Origin: Lederbergia galactosidilytica
Lineage (GTDB): Bacteria > Bacillota > Bacilli > Bacillales > Bacillaceae_C
Assembly: GCF_017873565.1 (NCBI RefSeq)
Contig: NZ_JAGGKH010000008.1
Coordinates: forward strand, 145,975 to 209,974
DNA length: 64,000 nucleotides
Reading direction: 5' to 3'
The notes under the pieces are model-generated. The model saw only the letters and a list, made by a program, of their open reading frames with translations. It had not been told where the DNA came from and searched no databases. The position numbers and the translations under genes are program-made. Of the stretch, positions 47,778-59,877 are shown one piece after another. How positions within the stretch are numbered: position 1 is the first letter of the stretch; each line of letters begins with the position of its first letter.

Positions 47778-49658
47778 TTATTCCAAGAAACGAAGTAGAT
47801 CACCATATATAATTTTATCTGAATCATTTAATTCCTGCTGAACATCCGAAAAATAAGGAGAACAGAAATTACGCTTTACTTTCTTTCCAGTTTCTTTAGC
47901 GTAACAGGTATGGTCAATATAGGAATATTTGCTTGTCGTAAAGGATCCATCTCTAAAGGCGACAAATCGTTTTGGATCATCCATCAGCAGACTTTTTCCA
48001 AAAGATAAAGCTCCATCAGGCTCTGATACACCTAACAAATCAAGGATCGTAGCACGCAAATCAACCTGACCCCCAACTGTCATCATTTCCTGCCCATCCA
48101 TACCAGGTATATGAATTAGTAAGGGTACTTTTTGTAATTCCATATCATCATTGGCGGAGATTTCATGACCTAACACCTCTCCAAGTGCATCATAATAACT
48201 TTTAGAAATTCCATAATGGTCTCCAAATAAGACAAATATACTGTTGTCATATATTTCTGTTTCTTTTATTTCTTCAAAGAATGTTTTGATGGCTTCGTCC
48301 TCATAACGAACAGTTGTGAAATAACGATTTACCATTCCCTGACCTGTCTCAGGTTCTGAGATCCATTGATCTTCCGGATCTAGCAAATAAGGAAAATGAT
48401 TAGTTAATGTTAGAAATTTTGCATAATAGGGCTCTGGTAACTCTGATAAATATGGAATCGATTGTTGGAAAAAATCAATATCTTTTAAACCATAATTGAT
48501 CGAGTTTTCTTCATTTACCTCGAAATCCTTTTTAGAGAAAAAGCGATCATAACCAAATGATTCATAAGCAACTTCCCGATTCCAGAAAAAAGCATCATTT
48601 CCATGAAAACTAGCGGAGTAATATTCATGTTCCTTTAAAATTTTTGGCAATGCTACGAAGTGATTATTCGTTTTTCGGACAAAAACAGACCCTCCTGATA
48701 AAGGATACAGACTATTATCCAAAATAAATTCCGCGTCAGATGTCTTCCCTTGTGCTGTTTGGTGATAAAAATTAGGGAAATATAGACTTTCCTGCTTTAA
48801 TTGATTTAAATATGGAGTAACTTCTTGGCCGTCAATCTCTCGATCCATTACGATTGCTTGAGTTGACTCCAAAAAAATTACAATTACATTTTTGCCACTT
48901 GCGACACCATGATATTTAGAAATTGAATCTGATCCTTGCTTCTTCTTTACATAACTTGCAATTTCCTCTACCTCACTACTGTCAGCAAGAACACTTTTCA
49001 TTGAGGATTTAGAATTCTGATAAATATCGAATATATGATATGAATAAAGGCCAAGTGATTTAACAATCAATTCTTTATCATATGATTGATTCCAAAATCC
49101 CGAGTGATAAAAACATGAAGCAACAATCGGTATAATTACGACAAAGCCAATTAATATTTGGAATGTCTTCTTGCGAATAGACAGGGTGTATTGCTTTAAC
49201 ACCTGCCACTTTGCTAAAAGAATAAGCCCCAGGCAATCCAAGAATAAAAACACATCATAAAACTTAATTAATTCCAATGTACTTTGACTTAAACCGCCTA
49301 CATTTTTAAATTGAAACAAAACTGGAACCGTTACAAAGTCAATATAAAAGCGATAGTATAGAACGTTTCCATATAATATGGCAGTTAAAAATAAATAAAG
49401 GATCACACTTATCCTTGTCCGATGCTTTTTAAATAGAAAGCCTATACTGAAGATCCCTAAAAGAGAGCTTAAGGTGGTCGCTTCTAAGAGAAATATATCC
49501 CAAAAAGACTGTGTATTAATTTGAAAACACCATTTATACAATATGGAAATTTTTATCCATAGCAGTGAGACTGCGATCAAGTATATCCAAAGATCTTTGT
49601 TTTTCTCTGATGGAGCCTTTTGAACCATGTATGTCACCATCCGTTTCATCCATCTCAT
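47778..49658 (-). CDS. LTA synthase-like sulfatase-fold membrane protein
   Basis: A 626-residue protein with about five N-terminal membrane helices (to residue about 185) and an outer alkaline-phosphatase/sulfatase-fold domain. The likely nucleophile is Thr in QGKTSDAEF; metal-site residues lie in FLESTQ, HGNDAFFWNR and FGDHYGISKSYY. LtaS-family enzymes polymerise glycerol phosphate from phosphatidylglycerol. Sequence is diverged from the main LtaS, so it may be a YfnI/YqgS/YvgJ-type paralogue. The ribosome site is weak and the first ATG is uncertain. Confidence 0.8.
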   Translation of the reverse strand: MRWMKRMVTYMVQKAPSEKNKDLWIYLIAVSLLWIKISILYKWCFQINTQSFWDIFLLEATTLSSLLGIFSIGFLFKKHRTRISVILYLFLTAILYGNVLYYRFYIDFVTVPVLFQFKNVGGLSQSTLELIKFYDVFLFLDCLGLILLAKWQVLKQYTLSIRKKTFQILIGFVVIIPIVASCFYHSGFWNQSYDKELIVKSLGLYSYHIFDIYQNSKSSMKSVLADSSEVEEIASYVKKKQGSDSISKYHGVASGKNVIVIFLESTQAIVMDREIDGQEVTPYLNQLKQESLYFPNFYHQTAQGKTSDAEFILDNSLYPLSGGSVFVRKTNNHFVALPKILKEHEYYSASFHGNDAFFWNREVAYESFGYDRFFSKKDFEVNEENSINYGLKDIDFFQQSIPYLSELPEPYYAKFLTLTNHFPYLLDPEDQWISEPETGQGMVNRYFTTVRYEDEAIKTFFEEIKETEIYDNSIFVLFGDHYGISKSYYDALGEVLGHEISANDDMELQKVPLLIHIPGMDGQEMMTVGGQVDLRATILDLLGVSEPDGALSFGKSLLMDDPKRFVAFRDGSFTTSKYSYIDHTCYAKETGKKVKRNFCSPYFSDVQQELNDSDKIIYGDLLRFLE

Positions 49659-50023
49659 TAGATCTATCTTATCATCATCCCTATGTGTATAACATAGTTT
49701 TTGTATATATTACTCGACTTAAAGAATATTTCTTTATTGATCTATTTATTATCTTTTTGGGAAAGTATTACCATTTCATCACTTATATTAAAATACACCT
49801 TTTTTCGGAAACTTACACTTTCAAATTAAGAAATTCTCTATTTTTCATAAAACAATCATAAGAGGCTCTGCCAACTTAGAGTACGGAAAGGGTTGAAACA
49901 GTTCCATAACTGAAATGAGCTTCCGTTATGATCATGAATAGAAACTCTCTATGGAGTTCTATCTATTTTTCACAAAAAAAGAACATCTACTAGTATTTTT
50001 AGCAGATGTTCTTTTTTAGCGGC
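49659..50023. other. Intergenic spacer
   Basis: Nothing is seen apart from the jag terminator at its right edge. Confidence 0.5.
49974..50020 (-). terminator. Terminator of rpmH-rnpA-yidC-jag
   Basis: AAAAGAACATCTGCTAAAAA pairs with the matching right arm (ACTAGTAGATGTTCTTTT), with T runs. Confidence 0.85.
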
Positions 50024-50647
50024 TTACGAACTTGGTTTAATGACAATATAACGATTAGGCTCATGGCCATCGGAAACTGTCTGGACCTTTTTATTTCCCG
50101 CTAATGCTGTATGAATTATTTTTCTTTCAAAATTGGGCATAGGCTCGAGCTTAACAGGCTTATGCAATTGGATTGCCTTTGAAGCAAGACGCTCGGCTAA
50201 TTGAATTAAGGTTTGTTCCCTACGATCCCGATAATTTTCAGGATTCAAAATCACAGTGATGTAAGGATCTGCATGCCGATTGGCAACTAGCTGAGCTAAA
50301 TATTGTAATGAATTGATCGTTTGTCCTCTTTTTCCGATCAATAGCCCCATTTTTTCACCAGTTATATGCAAAATGACCTGTCTTTCGCCCTTTTGTTCTA
50401 CTTTAATCTCAGCTGATATTTCCATACTTGCTAAGATTGTTTTTACATAATCTACGGTGATTTCAATTGTTGATGGTTTTACCTTCACCTTTACAATTGC
50501 TGGTTTTGCACCAAATAAACCAAGTAATCCCCTTTTTCCCTCTTCCACAATGGTGATTTCTGTTTGATCTTTTGATGTGTTTAGTTGAGCCAATGCGGTT
50601 TCTACTGCTTCTTCAACGGTTTGTCCAGTAGCAGTGATTTCTCTCAC
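50024..50647 (-). CDS. jag: RNA-binding protein Jag (KhpB)
   Basis: A 207-residue protein with an N-terminal Jag domain (1-50, [13 protein letters not shown] and KRGLLGLFG), a KH domain (about 75-150, [17 protein letters not shown]) and a C-terminal R3H domain (FERKIIH). KhpB with KhpA affects cell elongation and sporulation. It overlaps the end of yidC by four bases. Confidence 0.95.
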   Translation of the reverse strand: MREITATGQTVEEAVETALAQLNTSKDQTEITIVEEGKRGLLGLFGAKPAIVKVKVKPSTIEITVDYVKTILASMEISAEIKVEQKGERQVILHITGEKMGLLIGKRGQTINSLQYLAQLVANRHADPYITVILNPENYRDRREQTLIQLAERLASKAIQLHKPVKLEPMPNFERKIIHTALAGNKKVQTVSDGHEPNRYIVIKPSS

Positions 50648-51444
50648 TTTTTAGCTCCCCTCACCTTTCCCTTGTTTGTATTGTTTTGATTATTTGTCTG
50701 AGCAACTGGTGGCTTAATAAAATACGTTTGAACGATCATAAATATATTCCCGACCACCCAGTATAAAGCTAAAGCTGCTGGGAAATTAATCGCAAAAATT
50801 AAAATCATTACAGGCATAATATAAAGCATCATTTGCATTTGCGGATTTGCATTGCCTGTACCAGCCATCATAATCTTTTGTTGGAGGAAGGTTGTAATCC
50901 CAGCAATAATCGGTAACAGATATAAAGGATCTGGAGCCCCTAGGTCAAACCAAAGGAAATCTCCTGCCTTTGCTATTCCTTCTGTCCGAATAATCGCTTG
51001 GTAAAATCCAATTAAAATGGGCATCTGAATTAAAAGTGGAAAACAACCTGCCAATGGATTTACATTATGAGTCTGGAAAAGCTTCATTGTTTCTTCTTGT
51101 AATTTTTGTTGTGTCTTTTGGTCTTTAGAGCTATATTTTTCTTTCAACTTCTGCATTTCCGGTTGAATGGCTTGCATCGCTTTTGAATTTTGTGTTTGTT
51201 TAATCATCAACGGTAAGATTGCAAGTCGAATGAGAATCGTTACTACAATTATGGCTAGTCCATAACTATTGCCAAACATTTCTGCAAAAGTGGTAATCAC
51301 CCACGATAATGGATAAACAATATACTTACTCCAAAACCCGGTACTTTCAGCCGTAATATAATCAGGGTTATCAATAGTGGAGCACCCTGCAGTCAGCAAT
51401 ACGACTAAAATAACAGCTGATATCCATAATATTCTCTTTTTCAA
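50644..51444 (-). CDS. yidC: Membrane protein insertase YidC (SpoIIIJ)
   Basis: A 266-residue lipoprotein-type YidC. The signal ends in LTAGCS; five membrane helices follow (for example [20 protein letters not shown] and [15 protein letters not shown]). A conserved Arg lies in ILIRLAI, in the groove. It inserts membrane proteins, and in Bacillus the spoIIIJ copy is needed in sporulation. TTG at 51444 is chosen: AGGAGG lies nine bases upstream and LKKRILW gives a normal signal peptide. Confidence 0.95.
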   Translation of the reverse strand: MKKRILWISAVILVVLLTAGCSTIDNPDYITAESTGFWSKYIVYPLSWVITTFAEMFGNSYGLAIIVVTILIRLAILPLMIKQTQNSKAMQAIQPEMQKLKEKYSSKDQKTQQKLQEETMKLFQTHNVNPLAGCFPLLIQMPILIGFYQAIIRTEGIAKAGDFLWFDLGAPDPLYLLPIIAGITTFLQQKIMMAGTGNANPQMQMMLYIMPVMILIFAINFPAALALYWVVGNIFMIVQTYFIKPPVAQTNNQNNTNKGKVRGAKK

Positions 51445-51549
51445 GCCTATTATCCTCCTGTTTTCGTTAAGCATTCATCTATACGTATGTTCTTTGGCTA
51501 TTTTACCATTTTTATAAGGATAAGTTGTGAAAATATGGAGTTTTTTTAT

Positions 51550-51900
51550 TTATTTTTCCAACTTAGTTAAAACTTTTCCCAGCCTAAGAACATGTTGTAA
51601 GCTTTTCTTTATTTGATGGAAATCCATTTCTGCTACTGGTTTCCTCGCAATGATCACATAATCGTTCCCGCTTTTAATTTGTGGGTCTAATTCAAGAAAC
51701 GATTGGCGTATGTAGCGCTTTATTTGATTTCGCACTACAGCATTTCCTACTTTTTTACTCACTGACAGGCCAATCCTAAAGTTTCCTTGCTCTTCTTTTT
51801 TCAATATATATACAACGAACTGTCGGTTAGCCACTGAATTTCCTTTTTTAAAAACGGCTTGAAAATCTTCATTCTTTTTAATTCTGAATCCTTTTTTCAT
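51550..51900 (-). CDS. rnpA: Ribonuclease P protein component
   Basis: A 116-residue basic protein with the RNR motif region [22 protein letters not shown] (RNxxKR) and [13 protein letters not shown]. It is the protein subunit of RNase P. The ATG at 51900 has GGTGAAAG upstream; the frame opens 12 bases earlier at GTG. It follows rpmH. Confidence 0.96.
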   Translation of the reverse strand: MKKGFRIKKNEDFQAVFKKGNSVANRQFVVYILKKEEQGNFRIGLSVSKKVGNAVVRNQIKRYIRQSFLELDPQIKSGNDYVIIARKPVAEMDFHQIKKSLQHVLRLGKVLTKLEK

Positions 51901-51977
51901 TCTTTCACCCACAGTATCTGTCTTTTCAAAATGAAGCAGTAGATCCTTAAACCATCATTAGATAGAGATAGAATCTA

Positions 51978-52008
51978 AAAAAAGACCACTGAGACGTTTC
52001 AGTGGTCT
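51978..52008 (-). terminator. Terminator overlapping the rpmH stop codon
   Basis: AGACCACTGA pairs with TCAGTGGTCT on the minus strand, followed by seven T. The left arm includes the rpmH stop. It may reduce readthrough into rnpA. Confidence 0.75.
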
Positions 52009-52141
52009 ACGCTGATAACACTTTTCTTCCTTTACGACGACGAGCAGCCAAAATTTTGCGACCATTTTTCGTGCTCATACGTTGACGGAAACCGTGTACT
52101 TTGCTTCTTTTTCTTTTATTTGGTTGAAATGTTCTTTTCAT
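52007..52141 (-). CDS. rpmH: 50S ribosomal protein L34
   Basis: A 44-residue ribosomal protein, [20 protein letters not shown] onward, ending [18 protein letters not shown] lies upstream. It is always next to rnpA at the origin in Bacillus and marks the left border of oriC. Confidence 0.98.
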   Translation of the reverse strand: MKRTFQPNKRKRSKVHGFRQRMSTKNGRKILAARRRKGRKVLSA

Positions 52142-52162
52142 TCATGACACCTCCTCGAGGTT

Positions 52163-52318
52163 AAAGAGGATGTTTAAAAAGTCTGGTAAAAATGACTCTG
52201 CGAATTTCTCCGTTAGCTTGTTTTTCTGCTGCTCATGTATCTACATACATTTCGCTGCCCAAAACTACGCCACTTCGAACTTCTTGGTCCTTTTTATCCT
52301 CCTTTTTGAACACACACA
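52163..52318. repeat. Spacer repeat related to Bacillus 'TTCAAAAAGTC' type
   Basis: GTTTAAAAAGTCTGGTAAAA begins it and CCTCCTTTTTGAACACAC ends it. A partial relative (GTTCAAAAAGTCGGTGAAAA) lies at 57672. Confidence 0.4.
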
Positions 52319-52566
52319 CTTAAACAAAAAATTTCCTTAGCAGACATACTAAATAAGTATAAATAGATGACCTTTTGTTGTCAAGAGGCCAACAAAAAGT
52401 TGCCAGCTAAGGAATGGCAACAAAAATTGTAAATTTCTCCTTAACTTAAACTAATAGGTAATTATTGACAAAGCCATTGTTCCACAAAATGACTATATCA
52501 AAAAGTTCAACTACTAATTTTATCCCCAAAGTGTTTTCCGCCGCGATTTCCTATTTTATCTTAGAT

Positions 52567-52885
52567 TGTGGATAATTTCGACAAGCCTTTTCATTATCCA
52601 CAACAGATATCGACAAGTTTTTCACAAACCAACGTCTTGTGGGTAACTTTTATCCACTTATGATTGGCTTTGTGGATACTTCTTACTACACATTGATTAG
52701 TTCATGTTTATTTGGTATGATTATGTTGTTTTCACTCTGGATACCTTTTTGCTTTTTATTCGATTATCCACAACTGTGGATATCTTGTGGATATATTATC
52801 CACCTTCACTGAATAAACTTGTCCACAAAGGGTGGAAGATGTCGAAAACCGTTTTTCTACTTATATATATATTTATCCACATTCA
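52567..52885. other. oriC, upstream DnaA-box cluster (before dnaA)
   Basis: At least nine DnaA boxes on both strands: TGTGGATAA at 52567, TTATCCACA at 52594 and 52764, and one-mismatch boxes at 52650, 52671, 52775, 52786, 52796, about 52828 and about 52873. This corresponds to the incA/incB part of the B. subtilis origin and also covers the dnaA promoter. Confidence 0.9.
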
Positions 52886-52974
52886 TAGAGATGTATATTT
52901 ATACTTTTAGTGTTGAAATGAAGGGACACAGTTATATAACAGCGGTGTTGACCTAATGCAAGGGAGGTAGAAAT

Positions 52975-54318
52975 TTGGAAAACATAGCTGAGCTTTGGGA
53001 TCAGGTTTTATTAAGTATTGAAAAAAAGGTAAGCAAGCCAAGTTTTGATACTTGGTTACGACTTACGAAGGCTCATAAGCTCCAAGGAAATACAATGATT
53101 GTGACGGCACCTAATGAATTTGCTAGAGATTGGCTTGAAGGACATTACACTGAACTTCTAGCTGGCCTTCTATATGAAATTATTGGTGAGGAATTACAAG
53201 TAAAATTCATTATTCCTCCTGATCAAGAGGAGGAGGAAAAAAAGGCTCCTATAGTTCAAAAGGTGGACAAGAAAGAACCTGTAGATGTCTATCAGAATAT
53301 GCTTAATCCTAAATATACTTTTGAGACTTTTGTTATTGGTGCCGGAAACCGGTTTGCTCATGCGGCTTCTTTAGCAGTTGCAGAAGCGCCCGCAAAAGCT
53401 TATAACCCATTGTTTATTTACGGTGGCGTTGGAATGGGAAAAACTCACCTTATGCACGCGATCGGACATTATATTGTCGAACATAAACCAGACGCCAAAG
53501 TCGTTTATTTATCATCGGAAAAATTTACAAATGAATTTATCAATGCTATTCGAGACAATAAGGCTGTCGATTTTCGCAATAAATACCGTAGTGTCGATAT
53601 TCTATTAATAGATGATATTCAGTTCCTAGCTGGAAAAGAATCAACTCAGGAAGAATTTTTCCACACATTTAATACTCTTCATGAAGAGAGTAAACAAATT
53701 GTCATAGCAAGTGACCGTCCACCAAAAGAAATCCCAACTCTTGAAGATCGATTACGTTCTCGGTTTGAATGGGGACTTATTACTGATATAACCCCACCAG
53801 ATTTAGAGACGAGAATTGCTATATTGCGAAAAAAAGCAAAAGCAGATGGATTAGATATTCCGAATGAAGTTATGCTCTATATTGCTAATCAAATCGATAC
53901 AAATATAAGAGAGCTAGAAGGGGCGCTTATTCGCGTTGTTGCCTTTTCTTCACTGATTAATAAAGATATCAATGCTGATTTAGCTGCAGAAGCTTTAAAA
54001 AGTATTATTCCTGGAGCAAAACAAAGGGAAATTACTATTCTTGATATCCAAAAAATGATTGGTGCCGAATATAATGTTAAGCTTGAAGATTTTAAGGCAA
54101 AGAAGAGAACAAAGTCTATCGCTTTTCCTCGCCAAATTGCCATGTACTTATCTAGAGAGCTTACAGATTTTTCCCTGCCTAAAATTGGCGAAGAATTTGG
54201 CGGTAGAGATCATACAACTGTGATCCACGCTCATGAAAAAATTTCCAAACTGATAGAATCAGATTCTAATTTTAAAAGTAAACTAGAGGAAATTCAGGCT
54301 TCACTAAAAAATTTGTAG
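52975..54318 (+). CDS. dnaA: Replication initiator DnaA
   Basis: A 447-residue initiator. Domain I (1-85) dimerises, a short linker follows, domain III is AAA+ (Walker [16 protein letters not shown] near 150, Walker [10 protein letters not shown]), and domain IV binds boxes ([15 protein letters not shown] near 400-415). The start is TTG, as in B. subtilis, with GGGAGG seven bases before it. It binds the boxes on both sides of its own gene. Confidence 0.98.
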   Translation: MENIAELWDQVLLSIEKKVSKPSFDTWLRLTKAHKLQGNTMIVTAPNEFARDWLEGHYTELLAGLLYEIIGEELQVKFIIPPDQEEEEKKAPIVQKVDKKEPVDVYQNMLNPKYTFETFVIGAGNRFAHAASLAVAEAPAKAYNPLFIYGGVGMGKTHLMHAIGHYIVEHKPDAKVVYLSSEKFTNEFINAIRDNKAVDFRNKYRSVDILLIDDIQFLAGKESTQEEFFHTFNTLHEESKQIVIASDRPPKEIPTLEDRLRSRFEWGLITDITPPDLETRIAILRKKAKADGLDIPNEVMLYIANQIDTNIRELEGALIRVVAFSSLINKDINADLAAEALKSIIPGAKQREITILDIQKMIGAEYNVKLEDFKAKKRTKSIAFPRQIAMYLSRELTDFSLPKIGEEFGGRDHTTVIHAHEKISKLIESDSNFKSKLEEIQASLKNL

Positions 54319-54423
54319 TGGGGATCTTGTGTATAACTTTAGTGCTTTCATACACAACCTTTCCACATGTGAATAACCTGTAAAATCTAGTCATACACAG
54401 ACTTATCCACATATTCACAAGTA
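54319..54423. other. oriC, DnaA boxes between dnaA and dnaN
   Basis: Box-like sequences include TGTGTATAA, TTTCCACATGTGAATAA, TTATCCACA at 54403 and TATTCACAA just before the trio array. This is the incC-like part, where unwinding starts. Confidence 0.85.
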
Positions 54424-54480
54424 CTATTACTATTATTACTATTTTTTTATTATTAATAATTAATATTATGACTATAAAAT
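54424..54480. other. DnaA-trios and DNA-unwinding element
   Basis: Six consecutive triplets (CTA TTA CTA TTA TTA CTA, 54424-54441; 3'-GAT/AAT on the other strand) follow the last DnaA box. An almost pure A+T run (54442-54480) comes next. This is the layout of the basal unwinding system described in B. subtilis. Confidence 0.85.
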
Positions 54481-54505
54481 TTAAGATGACTGAGGGAGGC
54501 CAAGC

Positions 54506-55642
54506 ATGAAGTTTATTATTCAGCGCAACCGACTAATTGATAGTGTCCAAGACGTAACAAAAGCCGTATCTTCAAGAACAACTATTCCTATATTAACGGG
54601 TATTAAAATTATCGCGACAGAAGAAGGACTTACTTTTACAGGTAGTGACTCAGATATTTCCATAGAGTCATTTATACCTAAAGAAGAAAATGGAGATGAA
54701 ATTGTAGAAGTACAAGAAACTGGTGGAATTGTACTTAATGCAAAATTTTTCTCAGAAATAGTTCGTAAATTACCGATGGATACTGTCGAATTCGAAGTAT
54801 CAAATCATCAACAAACATTGATTCGATCTGGTACAGCCGAATTTAATTTGAACGGTTTAGATCCGGATGAATATCCATATTTGCCACAGATACCTGAAGA
54901 AAATGTCTTTTCATTATCAGCAGACTTATTAAAATCCTTAATCCGCCAAACTGTTTTTGCAGTGTCCGCCTCAGAAACACGCCCGATCTTGACAGGTGTA
55001 AACTGGATAGTTGAAAAAAATATTTTGACTTGTACGGCGACAGATAGTCACCGGCTTGCGATGAGAACAGCACCTGTTGAAGGAGCTGAAGAGAATTCAT
55101 TTCAAGCAGTTATCCCAGGTAAAAGTTTGGTAGAATTAAGTAAAATTTTAGATGGATCTAATGAGTTAGTCGATATTGTGATTACAGATAATCAGGTTTT
55201 ATTTAAATTTAAAAATCTTTTATTCTTTTCTCGTCTGTTGGAAGGTAATTACCCAGATACATCCAAATTGATTCCAACAGATTATAAGACACAGTTGGTT
55301 TTGCCTTCTAAAGATTTCCTTCATGCAATTGATCGTGCTTCATTATTAACTCGAGGCGATCGTAATAATGTTGTGAAATTGACGACAATAGAGGGAAATA
55401 AAATTGAAATTTCCTCTACTACACCTGAGGTAGGAACAGTTGTTGAGCAAATCAATACGGAGTCTATTGAGGGAGAAGAACTAAAAATATCATTTAGCGC
55501 AAAATATATGATGGATGCTTTAAAAGCTTTGGAAGGCACAGACACAGTCATTAGTTTTACAGGAGCTATGCGTCCGTTTATTATGCAATCCGTTCACGAT
55601 GATAAGATTTTACAACTTATTTTACCAGTAAGAACATTTTAA
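54506..55642 (+). CDS. dnaN: DNA polymerase III beta subunit (sliding clamp)
   Basis: A 378-residue ring-forming clamp with three similar domains. TRPILTGVNW, DSHRLAMR and the C-terminal ILPVRTF are characteristic. It holds the polymerase on DNA. GAGGGAGG precedes the ATG. Located directly after the unwinding element. Confidence 0.98.
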   Translation: MKFIIQRNRLIDSVQDVTKAVSSRTTIPILTGIKIIATEEGLTFTGSDSDISIESFIPKEENGDEIVEVQETGGIVLNAKFFSEIVRKLPMDTVEFEVSNHQQTLIRSGTAEFNLNGLDPDEYPYLPQIPEENVFSLSADLLKSLIRQTVFAVSASETRPILTGVNWIVEKNILTCTATDSHRLAMRTAPVEGAEENSFQAVIPGKSLVELSKILDGSNELVDIVITDNQVLFKFKNLLFFSRLLEGNYPDTSKLIPTDYKTQLVLPSKDFLHAIDRASLLTRGDRNNVVKLTTIEGNKIEISSTTPEVGTVVEQINTESIEGEELKISFSAKYMMDALKALEGTDTVISFTGAMRPFIMQSVHDDKILQLILPVRTF

Positions 55643-55692
55643 TCCATTTGCGAGAGGGACTTACATATTTCCCACGCATAATAACAGTGCTT

Positions 55693-55722
55693 TATCCCGC
55701 TATTTGGCGGGATTTTCATTTT
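55693..55722 (+). terminator. Terminator of dnaN
   Basis: ATCCCGC and GCGGGAT arms around TATTTG, followed by TTTCATTTT. Confidence 0.75.
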
Positions 55723-55853
55723 CGTTCTACTAGATGTGAGACATAGTGTTGCATTAGGATGACACGTAACTAGCTGTCTCGACTTTCCTTTGTCTTCTTG
55801 AGTTTCTTTTAGTAAAATAAAGGGAGTAATTATTCGGGAAATGAGTGAGCAAT

Positions 55854-56066
55854 ATGGAAATTGAAGTGAAGATCGATACGGAAATGATCACTTTGGGCCA
55901 ATTATTAAAGTTAACAGACCTTATTTCTTCCGGCGGTATGGCAAAATGGTTTCTAAGTGAACATGAGGTTTTGATTAATGGTCAGCAAGACCAACGGAGA
56001 GGGCGTAAACTTAAGATTCATGATAAAATAGAGATAAAAGGAATTGGCATCTTTATTATTGTTTAA
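55854..56066 (+). CDS. yaaA: S4-domain protein YaaA (RlbA)
   Basis: A 70-residue S4-like RNA-binding protein: IDTEMITLGQLLKLTDLISS, GGMAKWFLSEHEVLINGQ and RRGRKLKIHDKIEI. It lies between dnaN and recF as in all Bacillaceae. The ATG at 55854 gives the same N-terminal length as B. subtilis YaaA; a GTG nine bases earlier is in frame. A role in ribosome assembly has been proposed. Confidence 0.95.
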   Translation: MEIEVKIDTEMITLGQLLKLTDLISSGGMAKWFLSEHEVLINGQQDQRRGRKLKIHDKIEIKGIGIFIIV

Positions 56067-56124
56067 GAATTTTTTTTAAGATCTGCTAAAAATGAACCAG
56101 CGGATTTCAGCATAAATTTCAACA

Positions 56125-56210
56125 AAAGTTGTCCAGCTCCAGCGCCTATCCTCAGAAGGTTTACAGAAAATATGTCTGTCGGCGTGGAGGTTGTGCTGCG
56201 CCCTTAGCCA
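56125..56210. repeat. Spacer repeat between yaaA and recF
   Basis: TTGTCCAGCTCCAGCGCCTA at its left is the inverse of the CTAGGCGCTGGAGCTGG block seen at 40980; GTGCTGCGCCCTTAGCC resembles a degraded stem-loop repeat. Confidence 0.5.
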
Positions 56211-56268
56211 TAATGCCTCTATACCATCAAGGTGCTTGCGCTTTTGTTCTTAAAGGATGTTGCCTTTC

Positions 56269-57387
56269 ATGTATATTGAAGAGTTGGAATTGGTTAATTT
56301 TAGGAATTACGAAAACCTTCAGCTAAATTTCGAGAATAATGTCAATGTGATCCTAGGAGAGAATGCTCAAGGGAAAACAAATGTGATGGAATCCATCTAT
56401 GTATTAGGGATGGCTAAGTCTCATCGAACATCAAATGATAAAGATTTAATCCGTTGGGATACAGAGTATGCTAAAATAGAGGGTAGGATAGAAAAAATTC
56501 ATGGAACTGTCCCTCTTGAATTGACGATTTCTAAGAAGGGGAAAAAAGCTAAATTTAACCATATTGAACAAAAGAAATTAAGCCGTTATGTCGGAAATAT
56601 GAATGTTGTAATGTTTGCGCCTGAAGACCTTCACCTTGTTAAGGGAAGTCCACAAATAAGGCGTCGTTTTATTGATATGGAAATTGGGCAAGTTTCCCCT
56701 GTCTATTTACATGATATGAATCGTTTTCAAAAGGTATTACAGCAACGGAATCATTTTTTAAAGCAATTACAGGCTAGAAAAAATGATGATAAAACATTTT
56801 TACATGTGTTGAATGAACAATTTGCAGAAGTAGCGATCAAAGTTATGCAGAAGCGCTTTGAGTTTATTCGCATGTTAGAAAAATGGGCCCAACCGATTCA
56901 CGAGGGAATCTCACAAGGAAGAGAAAAGCTGGAAATCCGCTATAAACCATCGATTGAGGTATCGAATGAAGTAGATTGGTCAAAGATGATAAAAGGATTA
57001 GAGGAAAAGTTTGCTTCCCTCGAACAGAGAGAGATTGATCGTGGGATCACCTTATTAGGGCCCCATCGGGATGAGATTGTTTTTCTTGTGAATGGACGGG
57101 ATGTTCAAACGTTTGGTTCACAAGGACAACAACGGACAACAGCACTATCAGTGAAATTAGCGGAAATTGACTTAATTCATTCTGAAATTGGTGAATATCC
57201 TATTCTACTTCTTGATGATGTTTTATCAGAATTAGATGACTACCGTCAATCCCATTTACTTAACACGATTAAGGGGAAAATCCAAACTTTTGTTACGACC
57301 ACAACAGTCGATGGTATCGACCATCAAACCTTAAGAGACGCGACTACATTCATGGTCCGGAACGGCAAAATTGAAAGAGAGAAATGA
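56269..57387 (+). CDS. recF: DNA replication/repair protein RecF
   Basis: A 372-residue SMC-like ATPase. [18 protein letters not shown] starts it; Walker A is [15 protein letters not shown], the signature is [17 protein letters not shown] and Walker B is [12 protein letters not shown]. It loads RecA at gapped DNA. The ATG at 56269 has AAAGGATG upstream; an ATG 12 bases earlier is too near it. Confidence 0.97.
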   Translation: MYIEELELVNFRNYENLQLNFENNVNVILGENAQGKTNVMESIYVLGMAKSHRTSNDKDLIRWDTEYAKIEGRIEKIHGTVPLELTISKKGKKAKFNHIEQKKLSRYVGNMNVVMFAPEDLHLVKGSPQIRRRFIDMEIGQVSPVYLHDMNRFQKVLQQRNHFLKQLQARKNDDKTFLHVLNEQFAEVAIKVMQKRFEFIRMLEKWAQPIHEGISQGREKLEIRYKPSIEVSNEVDWSKMIKGLEEKFASLEQREIDRGITLLGPHRDEIVFLVNGRDVQTFGSQGQQRTTALSVKLAEIDLIHSEIGEYPILLLDDVLSELDDYRQSHLLNTIKGKIQTFVTTTTVDGIDHQTLRDATTFMVRNGKIEREK

Positions 57388-57396
57388 GGTGAAGGA

Positions 57397-57651
57397 ATGT
57401 ATGTTCATGCTGGAGAAGATATGATGATTCGCTCGAATGAAATCATTGCTATTTTGGAAAGAGAGACCGTCGAATATTCTCAAGAAATCCAGAAGTTTTT
57501 ACAGCATAAAGAAGATTTAATTATTAATCTATCCAATGGAGATTTTAAATCTTTGATCATTACAGAACCTCATATTTATTTCTCTCCTATAGCCTCATCA
57601 ACATTAAAAAAACGGTTGTTGGATATGAAAGACCATGAGTTAATGATATAG
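57397..57651 (+). CDS. remB: Extracellular matrix regulator RemB (YaaB)
   Basis: An 84-residue protein, MYVHAGEDMMIRSNEIIAIL onward, of the DUF370-related RemB family that affects biofilm matrix genes in B. subtilis. It follows recF by nine bases and precedes gyrB. Confidence 0.93.
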   Translation: MYVHAGEDMMIRSNEIIAILERETVEYSQEIQKFLQHKEDLIINLSNGDFKSLIITEPHIYFSPIASSTLKKRLLDMKDHELMI

Positions 57652-57901
57652 ATGTTTTGTCAAGAAGGGTTGTTCAAAAAGTCGGTGAAAAATTGCAATC
57701 GAATTTCATTTTTTTGCTTAGTTATTACTTGCAAAAAGTTTTCCCATTTTAAAGTGTAGTGTCCGATAGTAACTTTAAATGTTTACCAAGGGATATTAGT
57801 GGCGATGCGGCAACAAGTACTTTTCATTGGGACGAGTGATTATCTTCGCATGTTGCGATTTAGCGACCCGACCTTGAACACGTATCAATAGGCAAAATTG
57901 A

Positions 57902-59851
<1,950 letters not shown>

Positions 59852-59877
59852 CACTTTAGAGAGAGGAGGGTGTTCAT

